From contig CAUYUJ010000362.1 in assembly GCA_963575745.1 (NCBI GenBank), positions 91,504 through 114,864 on the forward strand: a DNA stretch of 23,361 nt, read 5' to 3'. Under the pieces are notes generated by a model. The model did no database searches, was not told the DNA's origin, and worked only from the letters and a program-made list of their open reading frames with translations. The DNA comes from Prorocentrum cordatum. Taxonomy: Eukaryota > Sar > Dinophyceae > Prorocentrales > Prorocentraceae. Of this stretch, positions 1-8,030 are shown in pieces (positions within the stretch are counted from its first letter, which is position 1; each line of letters begins with the position of its first letter). Made by a program: the position numbers and the translations under genes.

Positions 1-2
1 GC

Positions 3-3000
3 GAGGCCGTGCACCTGATGACCGAAATCTCCTTCGGGGAGAGCGCCAGTGCGCCACAGTCCTGCTGAGATTCGAGCCTGCTGTGCAGTGCTCCGTAGTC
101 GGTGTATCTTGCGGAACCTAGCTGCGGCTGAGCTCTGTCGCTTCCTGGCTTTGGCTTGTACCCGTCGAGTAGCCGCAGCCGCGTCAACTCCGAGGTCGAC
201 GGCCGTGGCGGTCGCAGTAACTGGGATGTCGTACTGCCGCAACTTCTTGGATAGCGATTTGCGGACCTTGGGGGTGGAGCCGATGAGGACCGTCTTGTCA
301 GAGATAGGCAGCTCGAACTCCATCAGACCGTCGCAGAGCGTCTTGGCGGCACGGGGGAGGTGCTTCTGTAGTGTGCGTAGGACTCCTTCGACTCGAAGGA
401 CAGCGTCGTCTACGAAGGTCCACATCTGGGCAAGCTCTGCCTGAGCTTGGGCTTGCCGTAGAATAGGAAGTAATCTGAGTCGTGCCAAGGTCGTGCCGTG
501 CGGGGAGCCTGCGATGATGCCTTTGGAGGAGAAGATAGGCATACTCACCCATTGTCGACTGCGCAAGAATCTGGGCGCCAGGTATAGCTGTACTTCCAGT
601 AGTAGAATGATGGGGGGAAAGCCGCAGTTGAGGCCGACCATAATGAGGTTGGCGAGCTTGATATTGTCGTAGAACTTCTGGATGTCTAATAGCAATGTGG
701 CTGACTGTATGCCAAGTGCTGAGGCTATCTCGTCTAACAAGGCCCTGTGTAGGGAGGCCTGGAGAGCTGAGGAACCTTTGATGGCTGTAGTCCAGAAGTC
801 GTCCAGGCCTTGGGTCCAGGATGTAGATGCAGTCGATCTGTTGCGAGACCAGAGTCTGGCCATGTGAGGTAGCATGCCGAGGACCCTGTCGCCTCCAGAC
901 TTCTTGGCTGCGAGGGCTGCAATAGTGCCTGAGATTTGTAGCGGCCAGATGCCTGCATGCTCTACTGCATTGAGGATATCCGCATAGGCTTCGACTGCTG
1001 GTTCTGGTAGTCGATGGAGGTCGCGAGGTCCAAGGGCGTCAACTCCATGTGCTTTACTGGGTGGCATGCGGCCGTGAAAGCGGTGTACGATCTCGGCTGT
1101 GATGGGCTCGAGCGGTTGGCGAGCGGCTGCTGCCTTGGCCTTTGACAGCGCCTGTAGGATGTCGTCGGGGGTCTCGGTGGCCTGCCATACTTGTTGCCAT
1201 TGTTGCTTCTTGCTGTCCATGATGACGGTGGGGTCGGCAATGGTCTGGTTGGTCGTGTAGGCCTCGATGTGACGTACGGGCGCAGGCTTGACATGGGCGT
1301 GTAGTACTCCAGGGCGGTGTTTCCATTGCTTGGCGAGCCAAGCACCGTAAGCCCTCTTGGACTTAGCGAGGGCTGCGGATAGCGCCCTGGAGGCCCAAGT
1401 AGCGGTAATGGTGACCAAGTCGTCGGTGTCCTCGTTGTCCAAGTGTGGGGCCCAGACTAGTGCAAACCAGCGGAAAATGGTGTCCTCGTCCTTCTCGAAC
1501 TGGAGGTCGTGGAAGTGAGTGTTGAAGTGGTCCGCCCGCTGCTGGATGATGGAGGCCTGCTGCTGCATGAGCGCTGCGTGCTTGGGCTTGTCGTGAAGCG
1601 CAGCGTAGCGCTTGATGAGGGTGAGCGTGATTGCCCACCATTCCGACTGAGGGTCGTGTACGTGTACGCGGCCTGGGGCGGCGGCCGTCTTCTTCCAAGA
1701 CAACTGGTAGCCTTGGGCTCGGCCTGTGAATGCTGCGGCTTCCTTGGGGTCGATCTGGTGGTGGCTGATCATGGTGTTCTCGAGCGCCGTGACCCATTTG
1801 GCGTACTTGAGGTTGAGGTCGTCGGCGTCGTGCACCCAGTGAGTGCACACGAAGTGCGCGCGAGGCTGCTTACAACGTGTGGGCACAGCTTGCTGCCATT
1901 GTTCCTCCCAGAGGTCGCTCGGGATAGCGCACGGGATAGGCTCCTGTGCTGCTGGCTCGTCTTGTGGCTGGAGTTGTGCTGCTGCTTGTTGGAGTTCAGG
2001 AGGTAGATCGCGTAGGCGTGCTGCTCGAGCTTCTGCTGTTTTACGTTTCTTGATGGCGGTCTTGCTGTTGGGATCTGGTGGGATCCTAGGTCTGTCCACT
2101 ATGGGGAATGCCCTAGGGGTATGGATCGACTGATACCACCAGGGGTCTGCGCCGCCTGCTCGAACTTCAAGGCCCACGTGGGTGGCCCAGGGGGCGGTGG
2201 GGCACTGGCGAATGGAGAACGTGTGCTCGATGCCAGTCTTGACCAATGCGAAGTCGAGCGTGAGTCCTTGGCCCTTGTCGCACGTGGCGGATCCAGGCGC
2301 TCGCACGATGGTAGCATTCCATTTGGCGGGCCACTCTGTAGCTGCGAGCTGCTCAGGTGTCATATTCCAATCGGCCAGGATGATCCACGGGTCAGTGAGC
2401 ATAGTAACGAAGGCTCCCAGCGAGAGTAACTTATCGTGCACTGCACCCTCGATCTGCCTGTGGGGTTCCAGATACGCTGCAATAACAACCAGGTTGCCAG
2501 AGCGTCTGTGCCATACCACGGGCGTGAAGCCGCGGAACGGGTCGGGCCTGCGCTGGGAGATGGCCAGGTCGCGGAGGTGGTTGAAGGTTGTGGCCTGGAC
2601 ATGGCACCTGGAGAGGATAATCTCGCCACCCGTGTTGCCTCCGTCGGATCTGCTGGTCGGCGTGGCTGTAGTCGATGATATCCTCCAACCATCCGCTGCT
2701 AGCTTGTCGTAGATGAGAGGGGCTTTACCATGCGAGATGTGTGTTTCAACCAATGCCACCATCTGATATTGTTTGCCTGGCCCTGCCAGCCATTTCTCCG
2801 ACTGTGGCCCCCACTGAGTAATGTTGGAGAAGAACAGGGAGTGATCTGACGGCGTGGGATTCGTAGGGCCTTCGTCTTGGTAGGCGGGTCTGGGGTCGGG
2901 TCTCGGGCTGCTGGGCTTCCAAGGGCCTTTCGCAGCGGTCAAGTCGATAGCTTTCGCCATCTCATCGCCCCCTACCAAGGACTGCGTCTTGGGCGGGGCG

Positions 3001-3308
3001 GCATCAGGGTGTGCCGTTGGCAACGGCTCCCCTGGAACCTGTACCATATGCCTGTCGACAGCTTTGGCCGTCTCATCGCTCCCTACCGAGGACAGCGTCT
3101 CGGGCGGAGCGGCATCAGGGTCGGCTCGCGCGGCACGCTGCGGCTGCCCTGGGCCCCATGTCACTGCGTCGACGGCCTGTGCCGCCTCATCGCCCCCAAC
3201 CGAGGACAGCGTCTCGGGCGGGGCGGTAGCGTACTGCGCTGTGGCTGCGAAAACGATGTGGGCGTCCAACTCGGCCAGCTCGTCGAACGGGTCGAGGACT
3301 GCGTCCAT
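3..3308 (-). CDS. Retrotransposon ORF2: APE endonuclease + reverse transcriptase (3'-truncated by window)
   Basis: At least 1102 codons without a stop, running off the left edge. The enzyme would nick target DNA and prime cDNA synthesis there. Residues are counted from Met at 3308. Residues about 10-125 are a Pro/Ala/Glu-rich linker with three imperfect repeats. Residues about 150-385 are an APE-type endonuclease: Asn162 (SNITQW), Glu188 (VALVETHI), Asp313/Asn315 (LADWN), then TH at 376-377, where most relatives have Asp-His. Residues about 740-1010 are the RT: VDALGPRDL, motif A LDIQKFYDN (Asp875, positions 663-689), motif B-like GSPHGT, and motif C FVDD (positions 405-416, Asp967/968). Coding-like sequence continues upstream of this Met to near the ORF1 stop, so the true start may be a reinitiation site or a +1 frameshift from ORF1. 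Confidence 0.87.
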   Translation of the reverse strand, partial: MDAVLDPFDELAELDAHIVFAATAQYATAPPETLSSVGGDEAAQAVDAVTWGPGQPQRAARADPDAAPPETLSSVGSDETAKAVDRHMVQVPGEPLPTAHPDAAPPKTQSLVGGDEMAKAIDLTAAKGPWKPSSPRPDPRPAYQDEGPTNPTPSDHSLFFSNITQWGPQSEKWLAGPGKQYQMVALVETHISHGKAPLIYDKLAADGWRISSTTATPTSRSDGGNTGGEIILSRCHVQATTFNHLRDLAISQRRPDPFRGFTPVVWHRRSGNLVVIAAYLEPHRQIEGAVHDKLLSLGAFVTMLTDPWIILADWNMTPEQLAATEWPAKWNATIVRAPGSATCDKGQGLTLDFALVKTGIEHTFSIRQCPTAPWATHVGLEVRAGGADPWWYQSIHTPRAFPIVDRPRIPPDPNSKTAIKKRKTAEARAARLRDLPPELQQAAAQLQPQDEPAAQEPIPCAIPSDLWEEQWQQAVPTRCKQPRAHFVCTHWVHDADDLNLKYAKWVTALENTMISHHQIDPKEAAAFTGRAQGYQLSWKKTAAAPGRVHVHDPQSEWWAITLTLIKRYAALHDKPKHAALMQQQASIIQQRADHFNTHFHDLQFEKDEDTIFRWFALVWAPHLDNEDTDDLVTITATWASRALSAALAKSKRAYGAWLAKQWKHRPGVLHAHVKPAPVRHIEAYTTNQTIADPTVIMDSKKQQWQQVWQATETPDDILQALSKAKAAAARQPLEPITAEIVHRFHGRMPPSKAHGVDALGPRDLHRLPEPAVEAYADILNAVEHAGIWPLQISGTIAALAAKKSGGDRVLGMLPHMARLWSRNRSTASTSWTQGLDDFWTTAIKGSSALQASLHRALLDEIASALGIQSATLLLDIQKFYDNIKLANLIMVGLNCGFPPIILLLEVQLYLAPRFLRSRQWVSMPIFSSKGIIAGSPHGTTLARLRLLPILRQAQAQAELAQMWTFVDDAVLRVEGVLRTLQKHLPRAAKTLCDGLMEFELPISDKTVLIGSTPKVRKSLSKKLRQYDIPVTATATAVDLGVDAAAATRRVQAKARKRQSSAAARFRKIHRLRSTAQQARISAGLWRTGALPEGDFGHQVHGL
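2940..3290 (-). repeat. Three imperfect 37-38-residue repeats in the ORF2 N-terminal linker
   Basis: Three in-frame copies of a unit containing APPETLSSVGGDEAAQAVD or close variants, starting near plus-strand positions 2961, 3072 and 3186 (spacing 111 and 114 bp, both multiples of three). They lie just before the endonuclease domain, and the reading frame is kept through all three. This suggests internal duplication of a flexible linker or a protein-binding segment. Confidence 0.85.
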
Positions 3309-3399
3309 TGTGTTGATGATCGGTGGGTTGTCGTAGCTCTTGGTCTCTGACGGTAGGCGTCCCGTCTCACCAATCCGTCCAGGGTCGGGTAGTAGTCGG

Positions 3400-4626
3400 C
3401 TAAAGAGGCTGCTGGGCTCCAGCCACGGCGGTCGCGGTGGGCTTGCGCATCTGGCTGAGCATATTATGTGCCTTGTCTTCGAGGTCGGGGCCCTTGTTGA
3501 TCGCTGGTACAGGCTGTGCGGCGAAGCTGCCGTCATAAGTAGCGCCAGCAGCAGGTGCGGGAGGCTCATCGCTTGGCGCCGCTGGCGAAGGGGCCGCAGA
3601 GCCATCAGCGTCCGCTGCGGCTGTCGCTGGGGGTTCGCCTGCTGCCGCCGAGGCGGCGGGCGGTGGTCCACCTCCCTCTCGGGCGTGACCGTCCTCGTCG
3701 GACCGCTGCCGCTTGGAGGCGAAGCGCGTGCGCATGGTGCTGGCCTCTGATCGGAGCTGGCTGATGCGGCTGGCGGTGTTGCCGAAGAGCTCGGTGACCT
3801 TGGCCTTGAGCTCCGTGGCGAAGCGCTGCTGGAGGGATTCCCATGCCTGGCGGTCGCTGTCGTCGATGTCAAGGCCTTGGAGATCGAACGCCGAACCCGC
3901 CTCGATGGATATGTCACCGTCCTCGAGGAGGCTGGTGAGGTTGAACGTCGGGTTCTGCTGCGAGGCCGTGGGAGTAGCAGCGCCGCCCTTGCGAGCGACT
4001 TGGAGTGCATCGAGAGCGGCTTGGGCCTCGGCCTGGGCTTCTGCCAACTTGTAGGCGGCCTCCTCCGACGCCGCCTTGCGCTCGGTGTACCAGCTGAGCG
4101 CCTTTTGCTCGCTCTCGAGCAGCCTCTCCAGGTTGTTTTTGCAGCGGCGCTCCGTAGCCTGGGCGCGGCTGTGGATGTCGTTGAGGTCGGCTGGCTTCTG
4201 CGGCTGGGGCGGCGGAATCTGCGACTTGATACCGTCGATGGCTGCCTTGTCGATGTGGGGGGCGATCGCCTGGAGCTCCGCAAGGATGTCCTCTGCGGAG
4301 CGCGCCTTGGGGGTGTCGTTCTTGTTGGCCCACCAGTCGTCCTCTTGGTTCTTGCCATTGCCATTGCCGCGGCGACGGCGGGACTTGGGCCATGAAGCCC
4401 ACGGTTCCCATCCACCCTCAGGGCTTGGCTGCTGGGTGCAGCTGGAGTCGGCCTGGGCTGCGGCCTTGGCGCGGGCCGCCCAGGCACCTTGAACTGGAGG
4501 CGGGGAATCTGTCCACGGCGCCAAGGCTTTGCTGCACCAGTAGCACGTCTGGTTGGTCTTGTAGTTCCAGGCGTACGAGCAGGAGTAGCACTTGACGTAG
4601 GCGCTGCGCTGCTGCGGGGGCGCCAT
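3400..4626 (-). CDS. Retrotransposon ORF1 protein (408 aa, zinc-knuckle-like motif and coiled coil)
   Basis: Likely the nucleic-acid-binding ORF1 protein that packages the element RNA. Near the N terminus it has a C-x2-C-x11-C-x2-C motif (Cys13, 16, 28, 31) with aromatic residues between the pairs, resembling a zinc ribbon or RanBP2-type finger. A charged low-complexity stretch follows. A Glu/Ala/Lys-rich region (about residues 150-225) has the heptad look of a coiled coil. A second helical segment ends in a basic patch (KRQR) that could act as a nuclear signal. The C terminus is Ala/Pro-rich. The start is the ATG at 4626. The frame is open further upstream to a stop at 4731 but has no ATG there. 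The stop is TAG at 3402-3400. An out-of-frame ATG lies directly after the SL at 4766. A one-base indel between about 4650 and 4690 could hide an N-terminal extension. Confidence 0.8.
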   Translation of the reverse strand: MAPPQQRSAYVKCYSCSYAWNYKTNQTCYWCSKALAPWTDSPPPVQGAWAARAKAAAQADSSCTQQPSPEGGWEPWASWPKSRRRRGNGNGKNQEDDWWANKNDTPKARSAEDILAELQAIAPHIDKAAIDGIKSQIPPPQPQKPADLNDIHSRAQATERRCKNNLERLLESEQKALSWYTERKAASEEAAYKLAEAQAEAQAALDALQVARKGGAATPTASQQNPTFNLTSLLEDGDISIEAGSAFDLQGLDIDDSDRQAWESLQQRFATELKAKVTELFGNTASRISQLRSEASTMRTRFASKRQRSDEDGHAREGGGPPPAASAAAGEPPATAAADADGSAAPSPAAPSDEPPAPAAGATYDGSFAAQPVPAINKGPDLEDKAHNMLSQMRKPTATAVAGAQQPL

Positions 4627-4766
4627 GGACGAGCTGAGGAACAGAGGAAGCTCACCTGCGGGCTGCAGGAGGCACACGGAGGGTTGAACAAAGCTGTCGG
4701 GCTCAAGAGCCCTGGCACTGGCAGCGGACTAGCGGTATCCACTTGTTCCACTGTGGAACTAGGCAT

Positions 4767-4787
4767 CTGAGCCACAATGGCTACGGA
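4767..4787 (-). other. Relic of the dinoflagellate spliced leader at the retrotransposon 5' end
   Basis: Read on the minus strand, this stretch is CCGTAGCCATT, one G, then TGGCTCAG, preceded by T. The published DinoSL is a conserved 22-mer of the form DCCGTAGCCATTTTGGCTCAAG. The match has one substitution (T to G at position 13) and one missing A before the final G. It lies at the upstream limit of the retrotransposon, 140 nt before the ORF1 ATG. A trans-spliced mRNA that was reverse-transcribed and integrated would leave exactly this mark. The first TCC of the leader merges with the adjoining TCC repeat, so the exact border is ambiguous. Confidence 0.85.
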
Positions 4788-5144
4788 GGAGGAGGAGGAT
4801 GAGGAGGAGGAGGAGGGGGTAGGAGGAGGGGGAGGGGGAGGGGGAGGAGGGAGGAGGAGGAGGAGGGAGGAGGATGGAGGAGGAGGAGGAGGAGTGGAGG
4901 AAGGAGGAGGAGGAGGGGAGGAGGAGGGGGAGGGGAGGAGGTGGAGGAGGAGGAGGAGGAGGAGGAGTGGAGGAGGAAGAGGGAGGAGGAGGAGGAGGAG
5001 GAGGAGGCAGAGGAGGAGGGAGGAGGTGGAGGAGGAGGAGGGGAGGAGGGAGGAGGGGAGGGGTGAGGGGGTGGAAGAGGGGAGGAGGAAGCGGAGGGGG
5101 GGAGGAGGATGAGGAGGAGGAGGAGGAGGAGGAGGAGGAGAGAG

Positions 5145-5192
<48 letters not shown>

Positions 5193-5412
5193 GGGGAGGG
5201 GGAGGGGGAGGGGGAGGAGGACAAGGAGGAAGAGGAGGAGGAGGTGGAGGAGGAGGAGGAGAAAGAGGAGGAGGAAAAAGGAGGAGGAGAGGAGGAGGGG
5301 GAGGTGGGAGAGGGGAGGGGAGGAGGAGGAGGAGGCGGAGTAGGAGGAGGAGGAGCAGGAGGAGGAGGAGGAGGAGGAGGAGGAGGAGGAGGAGGAGGAG
5401 GAGGAGGGGGGC
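4786..5412 (+). repeat. Long GGA-type polypurine tract with GGGAGG and GAGGAC subrepeats
   Basis: About 630 bp almost entirely of G and A on the plus strand, built on GGA/GAG triplets. It contains stretches of GGGAGG (near 5190-5215) and a clean block of GAGGAC hexamers (about 5146-5190). There are no pyrimidine interruptions longer than a base or two. Open frames here are pure low complexity and are not genes. It lies immediately upstream of the retrotransposon SL relic, and on the minus strand it is a TCC tract. Confidence 0.95.
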
Positions 5413-5660
5413 CAGTGAGCCCGCACCGAAAGGTTACTCCAGCGAAGGGTCACTCTGACGTGTAGTCGAACCTCCGCCCGAGAGGGGCACGACGTCCAAC
5501 AGCGAACACGTTGTCCCAGACCGACAGCGGCCGCTGTCGGGCAAGCGACCCTCTACCTCGGAATGACAGTGTCCGCCGCGGCACAGACCACGAGTCTTTT
5601 CTGTTCAGAGTGGGCGGGAGCTGCCTAGAGCAACAAAAACTGCATAAACATAATGTCTCA
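5413..5660. other. Unassigned non-coding DNA
   Basis: Mixed-composition sequence between the GGA tract and a fold-back element. I see no coding frame with convincing codon use, no RNA gene and no clear repeat. Confidence 0.5.
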
Positions 5661-5730
5661 GAGTCCGCACGGATATCGTGGATCCGAGCGGGGGGGCCCA
5701 GCGCCGATCCGAGAAATCCGAGCGGACCTC
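5661..5730. repeat. Fold-back (introner-like) element, copy D
   Basis: An imperfect inverted repeat. The left arm starts GAGTCCGCACGGAT. The right arm has AGCGCCGATCCGAGAAAT and ends AGCGGACCTC. A short G-rich loop separates them. The right arm is nearly identical to the right arm at 22063-22102. It belongs to the family also seen at 17215, 21709, 22011 and 22811. Confidence 0.75.
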
Positions 5731-6070
5731 CGAGAAATGATGCTCACGCAGTGGCTTGTTATTCGAGTGCTGTCGGTCTTCGTCCCCATTCTTTCCGTAA
5801 CCATTTGATCGACAGAACAAACTGGTTTTACGCACGTTGGTATAGCAAAGTTACGCGGTGGCTTCCGCGGGCCGCCAACGCGGCACGCCACTTTAGAAAC
5901 GGGGGCGCTCACGCACGCACCCACGCTGAACGCTCACAAGCCAACGCCGGTGAAGACGACCCCGTTTTCCCGTGCCGCGCGGAACGCAGCCGTGCGACCG
6001 CCGCGCATCCGCGGGATCGTGCCCCAGAACCCAGATCGCGAGGGCGCGGACACGCATTCGTTCGCAGACC
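5731..6070. other. Unassigned DNA with one dispersed 37-bp repeat (5828-5864)
   Basis: No gene is evident. Positions 5828-5864 match 23321-23359 in order: TTACGC, then a variable stretch, TAGC, a short gap, then GTTACGCGGTGGCTT identical in both. An open frame of 190 codons covers the region but cuts across the fold-back and shows no protein-like character. Confidence 0.5.
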
Positions 6071-6670
6071 CTCGACGTCATGATTTCTTCATGACGACTC
6101 CGGAGGTCTGGACCCCTTCCCCGGGACCGGCTGTTCATCCTGGGTCGCTGTCTGACGGCCCCCAGAGCGGGTAAAGGCGCCCACAGGCCGAAAATAGCGA
6201 AAAACCTTCCGTCGTGGTTGTCTCATGACTCGAGAGGAGAGCATGATGCTTCGCAAGAGTTTGATGCCAATGAATGGAGGTTGGATTGGATCCGTCAGTG
6301 GATCATGTCCTGTGTGAGCTATGATGTTTCTTTATGCCAACCCATGCCCACCCCGTCCCGTCTCCAGGGACTTCGCATCCCCCCTATGATGGTGGGAAGG
6401 GGAGACGGTCCGCCACCCCCTGCGCTGCACGCACCGTGCAGGGTTAGTGGGGATTTGAACTGGAGGAAGCCTCCCGTCCCTCCCCCCTTCCTGCCTCCTC
6501 ATGGTCGGGTTCGCAGGTCGTGGGACCAAAGGTCTGGACCCCTTCATCCTGGGGCGTTTGTTGACGGCCCCTGGGCCCGGCAAGGGCTCCAAAGGCCGAA
6601 AATAACAGAAAACCTTCCGTCGTGATTTGTTCATGACTCGAGGGAGTCTGGGTTCGCAGGTCGTGGGACC
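6070..6670. repeat. Diverged tandem repeat, unit about 133-143 bp
   Basis: The block GGTCTGGACCCCTTC, GACGGCCCC, AGGCCGAAAATA, AAAACCTTCCGTCGT and TCATGACTCGAG occurs at about 6103-6238 and again at about 6528-6640. A third partial copy of the TCATGAC end is at 6080-6100. A 21-bp segment beginning GGGTTCGCAGGTCGTGGG is identical at 6507-6527 and 6650-6670, 143 bp apart. Between about 6240 and 6506 I see nothing else I can name. Confidence 0.8.
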
Positions 6671-6864
6671 TTGACGCACGTGCCCCGCAGCTGCCTGCCC
6701 GTGGCCGGGCCGTCCCGGGGCGGCCGGCCTGGCGCCTCCTGCTCGGGCAGCGCCTGCGTCTGCTGCGCGGCCGCGGCGAAGGCCTCGCGCTGCCGCTGCA
6801 GCTGCGCCTGCTGCGCCTGCTGCGCCTGCTGCGCCTGCTGCGCCTGCTGCGCCTGCTGCGCCTG
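6670..6864 (-). CDS. Probable internal exon, Gln/Ala-rich (65 codons)
   Basis: The minus strand reads about twenty residues of AQQ repeats, then a Gln/Glu/Ala-rich helical segment (LQRQREAFAAAAQQTQ) and a short basic tail ending RGTCVK. No stop occurs, and third positions are mostly G or C, as in the other exon candidates. Borders look like splice sites. Upstream is a run of CTC triplets ending CTCGCAG|CAG, a strong polypyrimidine-plus-AG acceptor. Downstream is AAG|GTCCCACG, and both ends are in phase 0. The function is unknown; the composition suggests a coiled-coil or linker segment. The alternative is that it is only a GCGCAGCAG minisatellite with a chance open frame. Confidence 0.45.
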
Positions 6865-6869
6865 CTGCG
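6797..6869 (+). repeat. 9-bp minisatellite (CTGCTGCGC), about eight copies
   Basis: Near-perfect tandem copies of CTGCTGCGC. On the minus strand this encodes Ala-Gln-Gln repeats inside the exon candidate at 6670-6864. Confidence 0.9.
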
Positions 6870-7043
6870 AGGAGGAGGAGGAGGAGGAGGAGGAGGAGGA
6901 AGAGTAGGAGGAGGAGGGAGGAGGCGGGATGAAGGATGAGGGAGGGAGAGGAGGAGGAGAGGGGATGAGGGAGGAGGGGTGAAGAAAGGGGGAGGTGGAG
7001 GAGGAGGAGGAGGAGGAGGAGGAGGAGGAGGAGGAGAAGGAGA
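6870..7043 (+). repeat. GGA polypurine tract
   Basis: Purine-only or nearly so on the plus strand, mainly GGA triplets with some GGAT. On the minus strand it would be the polypyrimidine tract just upstream of the exon candidate at 6864. Confidence 0.92.
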
Positions 7044-7319
7044 GCCTCGGGCCCAGAAACCCGCGGCAGTGTGCAGCTCTGAGGACCCAGCCTCGACCGT
7101 CAACCCGTCCTTTTTCCCATATACGTTTGCATCCATTTCCAAACCATACCTCTTACATTCCTTTTCGACTATATTCCCTTCCCGAGCACTGCTACGAGTC
7201 GCCGCTGCACGAGAATTTCTTGACCACGACATCCAGCACCAACGCTACCCAGCACGCCAGCTCCTCGCTGCACACCAGTGCCCAGCAGCCACCACGACAT
7301 CCACCACAAGCTCCAACCA

Positions 7320-8030
7320 TGGCGACGTCATGGAATGCAACTGCGAGCGGATCGGGAACGGCACCGCCACCGTGGAGGGCAGCATCGAGCCGCCCACGAA
7401 GCAGACCAACTACGCCGAGACCCACGACACCGGCAGCTGGAGCAGGCCTCCAACGCTGGAAGAAACACAACTGAACGGACCAGTGGGCCAAGGAGCACCC
7501 AGACAAGACCTGGGGCCACAGCCACAGCCACAACAACAACAGCCGCAGCGGAAAGGGCAACAACTACAGCGGTTAGGGAAAGACCGCGAAGGACGACACC
7601 GAGTCCGACGTCCGACAACTGGACTCCGAAAGGCAAGGAGAAGCTCAACAAGGGCAAGGGCAAGTCAAAGCATTAACCCGATGGAAAAACATAACGAAAG
7701 GACGACACCCAGACCTGCAACAACCACATCGCAAACACAGTCGGCAATGTTATGTCCATGATGAAGATCTAGTTACGCTACCGGAAGGCACGACTGGGAG
7801 CTACTACCCAAGGGCAACAAGCTGAGGGCAGACTGGAAGAAGATCAAGCACGTCGAGATGAAGCGGTCCGCAGCGGCCATTGCCAAAAATAGCGCCGCAG
7901 GCCCATCAACAGCAGGCGCCGTCCCAGCAAGCTAGGGAGATATCGAGAAAGCGAGACACACTACGGAGGACTACTACAAGCACGCCCAAACCCGCTTACA
8001 AAAAATACAGGTCTGCATGAGCGAGCTGGA
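7320..8030 (+). pseudogene. Broken ORF1-like coding segment (N-terminal part)
   Basis: From the ATG at 7320, context ACCATGG, a Ser/Pro/Arg-rich N terminus runs to a stop just after the RWKKHN stretch at about 7470. Further protein-like segments follow in shifted frames: a His/Asn/Lys-rich stretch with RSGKGNN, a Lys/Gly stretch (GKEKLNKGKGKSKH), then WELLPKGNKLRADWKKIK. A helical segment (IEKARHTTEDYYKHAQTR) leads to MSELE. Stops and frame changes occur at several points. It resembles the basic and coiled-coil parts of the intact ORF1 at 3400-4626, but only in composition. I call it a decayed ORF1 relative with moderate doubt. Confidence 0.4.

Larger units (their letters stand above)
1..4787 (-). 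mobile_element. Non-LTR (LINE-type) retrotransposon, 5' end intact, 3' end outside window
   Basis: On the minus strand this block carries, in order, a spliced-leader relic, an ORF1 with a Cys-rich motif and coiled coil, and an ORF2 with an APE-type endonuclease followed by a reverse transcriptase. That order defines an autonomous non-LTR retrotransposon. The sense strand is A/C-rich. ORF1 and ORF2 are free of in-frame stops throughout what is visible, so the copy looks young and possibly competent, or recently so. The 5' end abuts a long TCC (plus strand GGA) tract. The left window edge cuts ORF2 after the RT fingers and palm, so the thumb, any RNase H domain, the 3' UTR and the target-site duplication cannot be seen. 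Confidence 0.88.

Noticed and set aside
1-2133. Plus-strand frames of 130-165 codons over the left end
   Set aside because: They are shadows of the RT-encoding minus strand, which carries recognisable motifs.
4777-5465. Long open frames of Gly, Glu and Arg in the GGA tract
   Set aside because: Triplet repeats lack stops in several frames on both strands. There is no sequence beyond the repeat itself.
5511-6083. 190-codon plus-strand gene
   Set aside because: It runs through a fold-back element and shows no coherent protein composition.
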